A DNA stretch of 64,000 bases from Phorcus lineatus (GCA_921293015.1 OV121088.1:26387645-26451644); one strand, 5' to 3'; shown: positions 23,666 to 35,839, numbered from the stretch's first letter. Numbers and translations: made by a program. Notes: a model not told the origin generated them from the letters alone.

Positions 23666-23759
23666 ACCGGTCAAATTTACAACAATCCCTTTTAAAACAA
23701 ATGCTACAAAACAATGACGTAAAACAACTCACTTTGAAAATTACAGATACATCAACTTA

Positions 23760-23882
23760 CTGTAGCTTGTTTTATGTCGACCTGCCTCCAAGATGTGCTA
23801 GTAGGGGGGTCGCCTTATACACTAGGTATATGATTTTGACAGCATTTTGGGGGTCGCCTTATACATTGTAATATACGGTAAT
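23760..23882. repeat. short MITE-like repeat with GGGGGTCGCCTTATAC
   Basis: The string GGGGGTCGCCTTATACA occurs twice within 60 bp and the segment ends ATATACGGTA. A diverged inverted relative lies at 49935-50045 (CGACTTATACGCTGTCATAT). A related terminus (CCGTATTCGACTTAATAACC) occurs at 46172. Boundaries are not fixed. Confidence 0.4.
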
Positions 23883-24635
23883 ATTGTTTTTCAGGTCTAA
23901 CCCTCAAATTTCAGAAGGCACATTTGTAAATCATGGTGGACATGCGTGTCAAGTCGATACAGTATACTTTATAAATGACCCCAATCTTGAATGTATTTGC
24001 CTAGTATATGGACTATTTGTGGTTTGTCTTCAAGACCCTTACGTTGCTGAATATTATTTTGACCAGTTTTGCCCCCGTGGCTGAATTTTCCAGCACTCGC
24101 CTCGCTACGGTAATAACGCAATTAGCCCCTGTGGCTGAATTATTTCGCATCGCGAGTCGCGGCTGTTTTTTCGATAAATGGTGTATTCACATGGCGGATT
24201 ACGGATGAAACTGACCGTTCGATACAAAAGTAGCCCGCCAATCCCGTACACAAATGAATGATCTTTATCCGACACTTTGAATGAAATTTTTATCTTACCT
24301 AGAACGGTTTCTATTGCAATATGAAGATTGTCTTTATTGAGAGTTACGGAAAATCCTTAAATATAATCGCACAATTAATTTTTTTATATGGAATTGAAGA
24401 TACATTATTCCTCTTTACGATGATATATATTTTTTTACAATGCGACCTCTAGTTAGATTTCTACAATTATCTAAAGATTGTCTTTATTTCCGGCTTAATA
24501 AAATCCCTAATACTTAGCGCGCATACATGTATTATATATGGAATTGTAGACAATTCATTCTTCTTTATGATGATGAAAGATTGTTAGAATATGTCACCCT
24601 GTTCAAAAGATATATGCCGCGAAAGATGTTTGGGG

Positions 24636-24890
24636 GTACCCCGAGGATGCTCTGACATAACGGGATTTAGCCAGAACTAATTCTCCCTTGGGCAGTCTGG
24701 CATCGGTTCGGTAATTAGTACCGTTATACCCCCGGGGCACCCCCGAGGCACCAGCTTGCGAGTGCCAGTGTTCTAAGCACCAGCGTTGCTTCCTGCTGTA
24801 CCGATCCTCTCGGCGCGTGCAGTCACACGCGGGCGAACATTCCGAGATAATAAAATCAATCATTCTATACGCACGCCGCATCGTTATTTC
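24636..24890. other. GC-rich block inside the left arm of piggyBac copy B
   Basis: About 250 bp of markedly higher GC than the flanking repeat arm, with GGGGGTACCCCGAGG and CCCCCGGGGCACCCCCGAGG segments. No ORF with recognisable similarity. It could be an insertion or a retained original part lost from copy A. Confidence 0.4.
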
Positions 24891-25799
24891 TTGCTGCGTA
24901 TGTACAAATTATACATGGAAATAAAGATAAATCTTTCGTCCTTAAGACTGTGAAAAAATAATGAAAAGGTGCCAACTGGTTCAAAAGATATGAAAAACGA
25001 AAGAGTGATACGCTCAACTACTTGAAAACAAATTTTGATAAGCGTTCTATTTGCGACACCAGTCGCATCACTCACGGCATCGTTATTATGGACTGCGCAT
25101 ATGCATATTATACATGGAACTAAAGACAATTCTATTCCCTTGAAATAGGTGAAAAAATATATAAAAAGTATAAAATAGTTCGGGAGATATGAACCGCTAA
25201 AGAGCGACACCCTCAACTACTTGAAAATAGATTTTGACAATTGTTTTATTTGTGACATTTGTCGCTGCACTCTCCGCACCATTTTTATTAATTGCGCACA
25301 TGCATATTATACATGGAATTAAAGACCATTCTTTCTGCGTGAGAAAGGTGGAAAAAAAATTAAAAAGTGCCAAATAGTTCGGGAGATATGAACCGTTAAA
25401 GAGGGGTACCCTCAGACATTTTGGGAAAAAAATTTATAATTGCAACATTTCTCGCATTATTTGCCGCTTCTTTATTATGTGTTGCGCACATACACATTTC
25501 AAAATGAATCAAAGCCAGTTCTTTTCCCTTTACGATGATGTAAAAAGTATGAAGTTTCGCCACCCGATTCTAAGAATACAAATTGCGAAAGATCGGGGGT
25601 ACATTCGTGATGCGGCTCGTATCGAACGTCCAGTGACAGCTCACATTGACTTTCTCTGTCTCTTTTACGACTTAAAAAAAAAAGAATATTTTATTGACAA
25701 TCAGTATTTTATATTACACTTATTCATCTTATTGATGTGAAGAATAAACTTTATAAGGAGAGTAACGCTCATCCACACTTCTGCTTCTTTCTTCTTTCT

Positions 25800-27800
25800 T
25801 CAATCTTCTTGATTATCCCCCTCATTTTCCTTCTCTGACATCAAACTGATATAAGCTTTAGTGCAATCTTGTGACGGGTGATAAATTCTGAAACATGGTG
25901 CTGCACATAGAGCCACATTACACTCGATACATTCGAAAGACGATTCTTTGCCTACCCTTTTCTTCTTTCGAACTGATTTGTTTCTTCGAATTCCCTTCGA
26001 CGAAGTTCTCTATTCGCTTTGAAGCAAACAACACACATGCGTGAGAGGTTTTTCTTCTTTCCAACAGGCTTAATATTTGATGGAAAGTGACGACCATGGA
26101 GTCGCAAGACACTATCGTCGCTCGTGCTTGGCCGGCCGCGAGGACGTCTGTGCAGGGAGGGCACTTTTTCTGTTTCGGCGAAGGTGATCACATGCTGCAC
26201 CAAATCTGTTCTAAATTGACGGCTTGTTCTCAAAGGTTTGTCTTCTGAGAATTCTTTATAGATAATGTAAGAATTCAACATGGCAACGTTCAACACATGA
26301 AACCACACACGCTTCCACCATTTAAGAGTTTTCATTTTGAACAGGGTGTACGACAGCATCTGGTCGGCCCGATCCACACCTCCCATATATTTGTTGTATT
26401 CGTGCACAATACGTGGTCTTGTATTTGCTTCCCCAGTCACTCGGTTCTTCTTTCCTGTCTCTACAATTTTGGCGTCTTCTACGGTTGACATGAGCAACAC
26501 TGACTTCCTGTCCTCATACCGCAAAACGAGTAGGTCTTGATTGTGATAGACTGTCATATCCCCTTTCTTCTGTTTCTTCTGTGCCTTCTTTAGCTTTTCA
26601 GGAATGCCTTTGCGATTTCCTCTCAAAGTTCCCGTCGCACCAGTTCCCATTTCCCACAAGTTTATATACAATGCCACCGAGGAATAGAAATTGTCCATGA
26701 ACACATGATACCCTTTCCCAGCATATTCCTTCACCAAGTCCATGACGAGATCTTCCGTTTTCCCACCAACAGAAACAGCTTCATTTGTTTTTCCAGTGTA
26801 GAGTTTGAACTTGCAAACATAACCATTTGTTGAGTCACACAACATGTAGGCCTTTATCCCATACTTCTTCGGCTTGTCGGGATTATATACTTTGAAACTC
26901 AGATTGCCTTATAAGGCACCAACCCTTCGTCAACACAAATGTTTTGATGCGGCTTATAAACTCTGGAAAAACGATGCACGATGCGTTCGTACAGATAGCC
27001 AAGTTTATTCATTGGTGAAAAATGCGGAGTGTTTCGTCCCGGCATTAGGTTGTTATCATTCAAATGTAGATACGTTAGCAGAAGCCAGAACCTGTGGCGG
27101 GGCATGCACTTGGAAAAGAAGGGCGTCGACGTAACATCACTTGTTGACCAATACTCAGAGAAGTTTCTCTGTACAACCAGAGACATTGCTATTGTCATTG
27201 CAATGAATACTTTCATTTCTTCGGCATTCGTATCATACCAGTGCCTCAACCGTGAACAGGGTTTCAGAACCTTATCATCGACCTGTTGGTGGAAGTATCT
27301 GTTGGTTTCTGCTTCCAATGATCCATAATCATCTTCATGAAAAAACAGTCCGAAAAAGTCTACAGGTGCGGGTTATCAGGCAATTCTATGAACCGTCCTA
27401 ATCCAGTTGCGCAAGTAAAATGCAATTCAACACGTCCACGTTGCCTCGGCCCCTCTTCCCAGCGATCCATAAAATTATCTTGGCCATCAAAATGTGTGTC
27501 CATTTCATTATATTGCTCGTCAAAGCCACTGAACTCTTCCTCTGTGGAAGTACCAGCCGTAGCAGTTTCACCCGTACCAGCTAATATGTCTCTTTCAATG
27601 TTTCTTATTTCTTGATCACTATCAATGTCACTTTCACTATCAATGTCACTTTCACTATCACTGTCACTGTCACTATCACTCTCATCAGTTGATTCCATAT
27701 CAGAAGCTTCATCGGCATGGACCTCGTTGATGAAGTCGTCGTCGCTAGACGTTGACGGACCTTCCCAACTCCTGGTTCGCGGCCTCCTGGCCTTAGGCAT
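25800..27800 (-). pseudogene. piggyBac transposase, near-complete with three frameshifts
   Basis: DDE-type transposase that excises piggyBac elements and inserts them at TTAA. It starts at MPKARRPRTRSWEGPSTSSD (27800). An acidic Ser/Asp repeat region follows (about residues 35-65), then the DNA-binding region (FHQQVDDKVLKPCSRLRHWY, FIAMTIAMSL). The catalytic core shows ICVDEGLVP (first Asp), VFMDNFYSSVALY (second) and YNKYMGGVDRADQM (third). A C-terminal zinc finger, ECIECNVALCAAPCFRIYH, ends at the stop at 25800. Single-base frameshifts occur near 27365 (after LPDNP), near 26908 (after VPYK) and near 25960 (after ERRK). All key residues survive, so the copy is only lightly decayed; assembly error could explain some shifts. 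Confidence 0.92.
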
Positions 27801-27989
27801 CTTTCACATCAATCTGTAAATGATTGAAAATAATTTAGGCACACGCAAGATATAATAACATCAACACATGACCTGTTGTACAGATAAATTCAATGTGAGC
27901 TTTATGGACATTCAATTGCCACATTTTGTAAGTGTTTGAAACAAATTTGCCGTTGCGCGGCTTTGGCGCCAGCGGTCATCAATAATCCG

Positions 27990-28270
27990 GACATTTTCTA
28001 ATTTTGTTTCACGATTTGCAAAAATAACAAATCAGGACAAATTCTAACATTGCTTGACAATTTCTAACTTTTGGACGACTTTTCACAATCCCGCCGTAGG
28101 TGCCGCCGCCGTTGTATCAACATTATCAACCCTGATGCCGCCTTCTGACTCCTTTGCAACGAGCCGGCGAGTCGCGAACAACTGCCTTCTACGTCAGGAA
28201 AGTTCTGATTGTCAGTTGTGGATTACAAAAGTTGTTCAACTCTTGTCTTAAGTTCACTGGAAGGAACTCA
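27990..28270 (+). pseudogene. divergent segment upstream of the piggyBac transposase, related to the ORF in copy D
   Basis: Reads away from the transposase. The part 28085-28255 encodes (with a frame change) VVSTLSTLMPPSDSF ... CLLRQESSDCQLWITKVVQL, aligning with VSTLSTLITSSDFLS ... CLIRQGGSDCWIWISRVLQL in the ORF at 47944-48375. Function unknown. It may be a second piggyBac-family gene or a captured host exon; here it is broken. Confidence 0.5.
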
Positions 28271-29639
28271 TGCCATCCCGACATATATAGCAAACTATTT
28301 AAAACATTGGAATGCTACCAAACTTTTTTTTCAAAAATGAGTTTCCTCGACCAACAAAAATTTGGCAGAAAAAAACACATACCTGCTGGCGGTGCCCGAC
28401 GAAAGTCCGCTGAAATTTTTTTTCTCGAACACGAACATTTTCGTTGGACACATTTTCTCATGACCTGATGGCGGTGCCCAGCGAAAGATCCCCGACATAT
28501 TGTGTCTCCTTTGTTTTAGCGCATGTACATTTTATATATCACTTTGTAGACAATTTATTCCTCTTGATAATGATATAAATGATTTTGAAATGTGTCATTC
28601 GTACACGGGGATATGAAGTGCCAAAGTTTCCCTATTTGCGTCATTAACGGAATTGCGAAGTGCGAAAGTTGTTCTTCTTACGGCACTTGTTGAGTCTTTA
28701 TTTATTTGCGCGCATAATAATTGATATAGGGAATTAAAGACAATTCATTTGTCTTTATAGTGATGTAAAATTAAACAAAATCTTTTTCACGGTGTAAAAG
28801 AAATTCATTGTGAAAGAAAGGCACATGAAAATCGCGCTTCAGATCACATGATAAGAAAGTCGGCAAAATTACCTTTTTGTGCGGCGCTTGCTGTATCTTT
28901 ATGAACTGTTGCGCATGTACACATTTTACATGGAATTAAAGACAATCTTTTTCTCTATCTTGTGATATAAAAAATGTCAAAATATGTTGAGCACATCATG
29001 AGAAAATTGGTGTGACAAAACAGTGTAAAACTAAAAATATATAAAAATCACCTTTTTTGCGGCACATGCGGTATCTTGATTTCACGAGGCGCACATATGT
29101 TTTTTACATCGAATTAAAGACATTTTTTTTCTCTTTCAAATGATCCCACCTATATTGAAATCCGCCCAAGGGTTCAAACATAAGGCGTGTGATAGGAAGG
29201 CGTGCATAGGGTCAAAATGCACGCGTCTCAGTAAACGATAGCATGCGCAGGTCGGTAAGCTCTTGCAAGAGGGTAGAAAGTGCCCACAGGCTATTAGCAC
29301 GTGCGGCGGGGAGTGGGGGAAAATTTAGTGATTTTAACGTTTATTTTCGGTACGATAAACATTATCAATACTCTCATAACTTTCGGAGCATGTTCGCGCA
29401 TTATTTAGAACACCAACGAAACATAACACGGTTGCTTAGCGACAGCCGGAACGAAAATACAAGCGTTGAACTGAGACTACTGCTAGGCAATAAATTTCCG
29501 GGCCCCGCTACCGAGACCCGCGGTCATAATTAGTTAGCGTGAGAAAAATAGAGTGTGCTACTCGCATCCTGCTAAGAGGACTTGCGGGCAAAGCTAATTT
29601 CATCCCGGAATATTCCGGGACCCGCATCTTAAGGGTTAC

Positions 29640-30950
29640 GGATGTGTTGTATCTTTGTGGGATTTAGGTTTCATTTTAGCAGTTTGCTTAGGTGTTTAGG
29701 TGGTTGTTGAAGTGTGTGCACTGTGTTAGTATGTGTGTTGTTTCTGGGTATATGCAGTGTGGGCGCGCTGGGTTTTGTGTGTATCTCGTATTTTTATAAT
29801 TCCATTGTTAAGTTTGATGTGCCTTGTTTGTAGTTTAGGCTCTCATTTGGAAGATGATGCCTGCGCTGTTTTTTCATGGACTTTTTCAGTGAGCATGAAA
29901 GGAAAAAATATTTTAGAGTGTAATGTTGAATGAGTGGATTTTGAAGTACTACCAGAATGGCCATGAGCTCAGCCGAAAAGAAAATTTGGTCATATGAGAG
30001 TTTGTGTGATGATGGTGGGTTTGGTGTGCGGTAAATGTGGTAGCAGAAGCCTGTGGTGCGAGCCTCGGGACCCTTGGATCCATGGATCCATTACAATATA
30101 GGCAGTACCAATCAGGCGAATTGTATATTGTAGTGTTGTTGTTTCAGCGTATGCAGGGTTTTGTTTGTCTGTGATTTAGGTGAGGTGTAGGTTTATGCAG
30201 GATGCTGGGAGTTGAAGTGTGAAGTATCGTATGGTGTCGTTTTGTGGTAGTTGATGAGTTTGAGGTTTATTTGTGATATGAGATTGTTTATGCAAAGAGA
30301 GACTAGAGAGATAAGTGGGTTTTTGTTTGCAATTTTTGTTTTGACTTTGGATAATAATGAAATTAGGTTTTTTTATATTAGTGAGTCTTCCTGTTAGGGA
30401 CAGTTAGGGCTTGAACAGATTCCAATGTAGGGTCCTCCAACCTCTACCAATACTGTGCCAAACAAACATATCCTAGACAAAAGGTTACTGAAATGATCGG
30501 CTGCATTCCCAACATTTGAAGCTATTTCAGTGGTTAAATTTGGTGATAATTGTGCTATTTGGCTGAGAAATTAATTCAAGACCAATATGATAACATTAAA
30601 CATTTCATTATCGACAGATAACACCCAATAGTTAATCTAAATATACAGATAACCATCTTTCAGACAAGATAAATACTCTTACTACGTTACAAAACATACA
30701 ATAATCATAATTTTCTCGTCAAAATTTGTCTACTCAAGATTTCAGCATTTAATTGCTTATCCTTAAAATGGATTAAAATAAGTAACCTATTTGACATTGA
30801 AGTAGTGATCAATAGAGATGCCTGTATAAAATACCATTACTTGATAACAAAGAAAAAACAAAACAAGAACCAAGAACTGGAATCCTGTGGGTTATACATA
30901 CACACTATACAAAATAATGAAGGCAGTCTAGTAGTTGAGCACAATGACCA
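29640..30950. other. G/T-rich then AT-rich spacer
   Basis: From 29640 to 30370 the plus strand is strikingly G+T-rich (GTGTGTTG, GGTGTTTAGGTGGTTG runs). The rest is AT-rich. No gene or element boundary was recognised. Confidence 0.35.
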
Positions 30951-31960
30951 CTATGGATAAGCCATAACTGCCTGTGCCTGAGCAATGTCAACCTGAGATG
31001 AGCTTATGTACTGAGTATAACAGTTTGAAGACCATCGTCCAAGGGTTTGAATCATATGGTCTTGGATGTGAGACTAAGCTGCTGATGTCACTGCTCCGAT
31101 GCGAAAGGAGTTGCCATTGTACTTCAATTGATCAAAGCCACAGTGTTCAATTAGAAGCTTGAGGTACTTCATAAAGTAAGCTCTTTGTAGAACTTGTCCG
31201 TCAGGAGTGACAAACAAAGGGTCCAGCGGCTGACACTGTTGCTGTTGTCTTAGAGAGGGGGGGGGTTTTAGAAAAAAAGCTGGTAACTGGGCAGATGGGG
31301 GTCTAACTTTGTTGATTGTTAACGTGACACCTCTCCGAAAGGGATCAGTTTTAGAAGTTTTCTGACACATGGTGAAGTATGACAAATCACTTGCAAACTG
31401 CACAGCATTCAGTGAGATGGAATTGAGGATGGAAGTCGTCACACGTAAACTCCCCACATCTCAGGAAACTGAAGTAGGCACGGCAACACACTGCCTTCAT
31501 TAACACTGACAACTGATATTGAAATACACCCTTAGTGAGAGTTAAACATTTAATTCTAAGCACACTTTTTGTGATTGGTAAGCGACATATTTTTGGAACA
31601 CCCTGAATTCTCTTTACAGCTTGAAAATTGCATGCAACCAACTTAATGATCAATAACTCCATGGAGTTTCCACACCGTTTTTGATGTACATGAACCTTAT
31701 ACCACACAAATATGATTTAACAGTAGACACATTCAGTTTGAGATTTTTTACACAGTAGGCCACAAACAGCATCAGATATTACTCTGATATGTAAGGCAGG
31801 GTAGATTCCCAACTTAGCTTGTGTTGAGACACAAATGAAGCATAAGCCCGATAACCTGATTGGTATACTTGGGCGGTCCTCTTGGATATTACTGCGGACC
31901 AGAGGTCATTCAGTTGTTTCTCAACAGATCCTAGATAGGTAGTGTCATTAGCTGGTTGAA
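30951..31960 (-). pseudogene. DIRS-type tyrosine recombinase
   Basis: Tyrosine recombinases replace an integrase in DIRS-type retrotransposons, integrating a circular cDNA. Minus-strand frames in order: VEKQLNDLWSAVISKRTAQV, YQSGYRAYASFVSTQAKLGI, CRLPITKSVLRIKCLTLTKG, AYFSFLRCGEFT (box I Arg), SKTDPFRRGVTL, PLDPLFVTPDGQVL, KYNGNSFRIGAVTSAA (box II) and DHMIQTLGRWSSNCYTQYIS with the nucleophile Tyr. The family's GHSFR His is Asn here. At least two frameshifts and one stop occur. The order after RNase H (32010-32400) is the DIRS arrangement. Confidence 0.85.
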
Positions 31961-32009
31961 TGATGGGCAGGGGTCGGATCTCTCGCTGCTAGGGTTCCGA
32001 ACCGCGCAA

Positions 32010-32400
32010 TTTGCAAACGAGACACTGCATCACTCATGCAGTAGAGTTTGCCTGGTACATGTCTTGCACTTAACACAATATTACATGTAACTGCTGTTTA
32101 AGTATGTTAGTTTGCGCATAAGACACAAGATAAACTGACAACGGGATCTGCCTTTGTTAATGATTTGCACAGTAGTCACATTATCACAATAAAATCAAAT
32201 AGCCTTATTGCACCACTCCTGACCCCAGACCACTGCAGCAGTGAGCTGGGATACAATTCCATCCAAGCTATCGAAGATGTATCTGGGTGTTGGTCATACA
32301 TCCATGGAGGCCATTCCATGCAAACCACTGGTCTCTGCAACATCCGCCATAGCCAATGGAACCTGCTGCATCCATGAATAACTGAAAATCTGGAGCATCA
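32010..32400 (-). pseudogene. RNase H domain of the DIRS-type element
   Basis: Minus-strand translation begins PDFQLFMDAAGSIGYGGCCR then DQWFAWN, the start of retroelement RNase H (FxDAAGSxGYGA). A CDYCANH-like remnant stands for CDNxAVV. A changed frame then gives MYQANSTA*VMQCLVCKL, recalling the 'VPGKxNxxADALSRLQ' end. Multiple stops and shifts; non-functional. Confidence 0.65.
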
Positions 32401-32639
32401 AGTGTTTTTTTCAATAAACATAGATACACCATTCAACGAAGCCGAGAATGTTTCCCACATGCAAAAATCAAACCTACAGTCACTATTGATATTTACTTTG
32501 CCTTGTAAGTTTTGAGTCGAGTGAGCAAGCTGTAGGAGATAACTGACAAAAGATCTTCCTGGTCAGGTTATTTTCATAGCAAAGTTCATATGACCTACGA
32601 TGACCAACATGTCTCTTTTTGTCATGAGTTTCTTAGCTA

Positions 32640-33240
32640 GAACAGATTGTATCATAGCCACAATATGTTAAATCTTCTCTTTGGGTAAAGTGGTTTGCAT
32701 TTTAACGGAATCATTATTGATGCCAAGATATTCTAGTTTTTGGACCAACAGTTTTGTGGGATGACAGTGGTACACTAAGTTGAGAAAACATAGCTTTCAA
32801 ATTGCACAAAAACTGGTGTCCTTGAGCCTCCTCATGATCAAAACAAATAAAGTCATCAAACAGATTTAAGAAAAAAATGTTTAGCCATCCAGCAGATTAA
32901 GTCTATACTTCTTGGAATATTTGACCTGAACCACTATTGTGTTGTCTCTTGTCTTTCTTAGCTGAGGAATCAAGTGTTTTATCCCTCCCACATCTGAGTT
33001 TTGGATGATCAGCCTTGCAAACAAGGAGTAAACATGTAGAAAACGGCAATGTTGGTGAATACATTGAAGTTGTTACATAGAGCTTGGCCCTGGTAGTACA
33101 CCATAGGTTTCCCTTTAGAGTCTGTCAAGTCTCTCCTGGGGGTCTGGTAGTTGTGGACTGCCGGCTTACTGGATGGAGGTTTGCCTCACATTGGTTTCCT
33201 CCAGAATTCTAGGGTATGGTTAACCTCCTGACAGTTGTCA
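32640..33240 (-). pseudogene. reverse transcriptase remnant of the DIRS-type element
   Basis: Minus-strand frames give KPTVHNYQTPRRDLTDSKGK, LFDDFICFDHEEAQGHQF (equivalent of the YxDD-containing block, with FDD) and PTKLLVQKLEYLGINNDSVK, the motif preceding the RT thumb. The palm domain between them is interrupted by many stops. It precedes RNase H and the recombinase in the expected order. Confidence 0.6.
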
Positions 33241-34100
33241 CAGATATTGACTGCTGTAGAATTGTATACTTGAAGGTAAATGGCCTTCTCAAGAAAGCCT
33301 CAAAAGAGTTGTTCTTGGTATCTGGCCAGTGTAGCCGCTGCCTTCGCTGGAAACAGTTAATGGTAACAATACCATGCAGAGTTATTTGTTTTGGCCTTCA
33401 GATTCAGGATCTGTTGAAAGTCCAATTCATTAGAACACTGTGGTTGCTCTTCAAGAATGACCCATTTATAGCCGTCAAAAGCCACATAGCTCTGTGCAGC
33501 CTGTGGTCTGGAGTGTTTTTTAAAACGAATTGCGAATTGGTGTACAGTAGGGTGGTCTACACTTAAGTACTAGGCACTAGTAGTAAAGCAAAAGACATCC
33601 TTACCAGCTTGAATTTACTGTTGAAGGTTGTTTTTTGACTGTGTCAATGATTCCCACTGTACTGGAGTACATCCTTATGGTACCACATTATGTGACGCAC
33701 CCGAAGTAGGATGTCCAATAGGTGGAAGTTGTGGCCCTTCCTCGCTGTTGGGAACCAGAACACTGTTCAAGGCTTGCTGATGGAGGTTGTTGGGTAAGAT
33801 GACTTGTGTAAGGGGGGGGCGACATTTCCTGAAGTGATTTCGCTGTCTGTGACAACTTGTGAACAACGATGGTCTCTGGAGGGTGTGTCACGCACTGTTG
33901 TGGAAATCTCACTTTCTGACAATGTAACGGTTGCTGATGGTACTCTGGTTGATCAAGGCTTTCTGGTTTCTGTGAAAGATCTGCGTGTGTTGCATCGGTA
34001 GATATGGATGAGCTGAGCTTTCATTTAAGAAGGTGGCAAATTTGAGGGTGCTAAATAGTCTTGAATCAGTTTGTGAGGTGGTTCACTCTCAATTCTTTGC
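33241..34100 (-). pseudogene. possible gag/leader region of the DIRS-type element
   Basis: Upstream of RT on the same strand. Short Gln/Pro-rich frames (for example SLQEMSPPPYTSHLTQQPPS, 33688-33912) are compatible with a DIRS gag-like region but show no diagnostic motif. Assigned by position only. Confidence 0.3.
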
Positions 34101-35256
34101 TTCTTGTGAACATTATGCCATCACCATAGTGTGGAAATAGTGTGGTAAAATTTTACTTAGATAGGGAAACTGAGACATTCGTAAAAAAAAAATAATTATG
34201 CACATGCGCAATGAACCCCTTTTTTATTTGGAACAAGCGCGATAGTAAAAATAGATTATGGATATGCGCATATGATGACAGCAGGTATAGAAATTAAAGG
34301 AGAAAATTACAAACTGTCAAACTGAAATATTTTCATCTATTGTGATATGATAATAAACTAAGTTTTGCAAGTTGAAACATATTTAAATCTCAGACATTGG
34401 AAAGGAATATAAACATAAATGAAAATGTATGTTTAAAAATTACAGTTGAATCCTTCTGTCTGTCACTGTAAACAAGACTTCACTCTAAGTCACATTGTAG
34501 CTGAGGTCAGCAGGGGCAAAGTAGACTAGACTTTTTGCCTTCAACAAGCCATCTTGAAAAGTGATTACCAGTATTATGATTAAATTTCACTTATTAAAAG
34601 TGCTACAGATATAAACTTGGTTTCATTTGAATCCTTATTACCAAATCAATGTGATGGAAGTGAACATTTCAAAAATCTTTTTGAAAGGGTCAGCCTTTTT
34701 ATTTGCACCTCTGCCAGATAGGTCCTTATTTGTATGAACTCAGGACACTGAAACTTACAGACTTCAGTCTCCATCTTACAAGGATAATATTCTCAAAATA
34801 AGAGATTCTTAGGGTTAATTGTTACTGAAAAAAAAGATGACATCATTGGAGGGTTATAGACACCCCGTCACGCCCATATATAAATCTACAAATATACACT
34901 TGATGAAACAAAGAATTTGCTCTTCCTATGCCAACTGGTGTTGTTTTCACCTTAAGGTTGCACCCTTGTTACAGCCTTATTCTTGGAGGTAATAAATTTA
35001 TATTTACACATCAAAGTACGAGGTTGTGAAATATGGCTGGTATTAGTAAAAATTAAAATATTAAAGTTTTTGGAACCCAAAACTTTCATCCCTTGAAGGC
35101 AAATCAACAGCCCTAAGGTAACATTCATACCAAATTTCAAGTTCCCATATCATTTAGTTTTTGAGTAAAGCTCCAGAAACAATTTCAGAGGCGTGTGAAG
35201 CGCTGTATGCCCCTGGCTATGTCATAGCAGGGATATAAAAATCCAACCATACATAC
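34101..35256. other. intronic repeats, no gene seen
   Basis: AT-rich; 34860-35230 has the character of a dispersed repeat ending AGCGCTGTATGCCCCTGG. No coding potential supported. Confidence 0.35.
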
Positions 35257-35430
35257 TGTGTGACTGCCACCAATTTCCACTGCTAATTCCATCTGCTTTT
35301 GCCAATTCTGGAGCAATCTTCATGAAAACCTTCTTTGATGTCACGTAAATATTGACAACTTTGAGCTTCTGCGGTAAAGTCTGTTTTCCACAAATGTAGT
35401 TTGCCAAAGCAACTGCCAACACTTCTGACA
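35257..35430 (-). CDS. host gene, exon 5 seen (174 nt)
   Basis: Minus-strand exon with acceptor CCTTTTGCAG and donor CACA|GTATGT. In phase 1 it reads SEVLAVALANYICGKQTLPQ KLKVVNIYVTSKKVFMKIAP ELAKADGISSGNWWQSH, all open. Incoming and outgoing phases (1 and 1) agree with exons 43249-43410 and 18106-18233. The first 40 residues faintly recall the last helix and strand of a macro domain (cf. PARP14-type proteins), but this is a loose impression; no further macro motif is seen. Confidence 0.78.
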
Positions 35431-35839
35431 CTGCAAAAGGTAATCAAAAGCTATCATGATAATGGTCACTGCATATGTACATAATAACATTCATCAATAA
35501 CTATAAATCAACATAAAATTAAGTCTTAAGTTATTTGCTCTTTAAAGATATGATAAATATACGCTGTGTAATCCATGAGTAAAGACATGTCTACCCATGC
35601 GCTCCACAATGGGGGTAAGTTTACAGCAATATAGGCATGAAAATGAATGCTTTGTACAACCATATAAGTAGAAGCCAGTGGCAGCGCGAACTCACATTGT
35701 AGTAAATACATAAGTGACGACATGATGAACATGATAAAAGTAAACAATGAAGAAGTAAATGACAAAATCTTGAACAGAATGTTCTTTTTTGTAGGGAAAG
35801 TGACATTTGATACGCACACAGTCATCACATATTATAATT

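Larger units (their letters stand above)
24036..29635 (-). mobile_element. piggyBac-type element, copy B (5.6 kb, transposase-bearing)
   Basis: Left end CCCTTACGTTGCTGAATATT (24036) and right end ...CCCGCATCTTAAGGG (29635) match the two ends of copy A in inverse orientation. The right flank TTAC and left flank AAGA are no longer a perfect TTAA pair, so this insertion is old. Arms of degenerate tandem repeats (24310-25740 and 28500-29160) surround a minus-strand transposase (25800-27800). A plus-strand divergent segment (27990-28270) is shared with copy D. A GC-rich block (24636-24890) in the left arm is absent from copy A. Confidence 0.85.

Noticed and set aside
35257..35430. Calling the host gene a macro-domain/PARP14-like protein
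   Set aside because: Only one exon gives a loose resemblance to a macro-domain end; no glycine-rich ADP-ribose-binding loop is visible in any exon.
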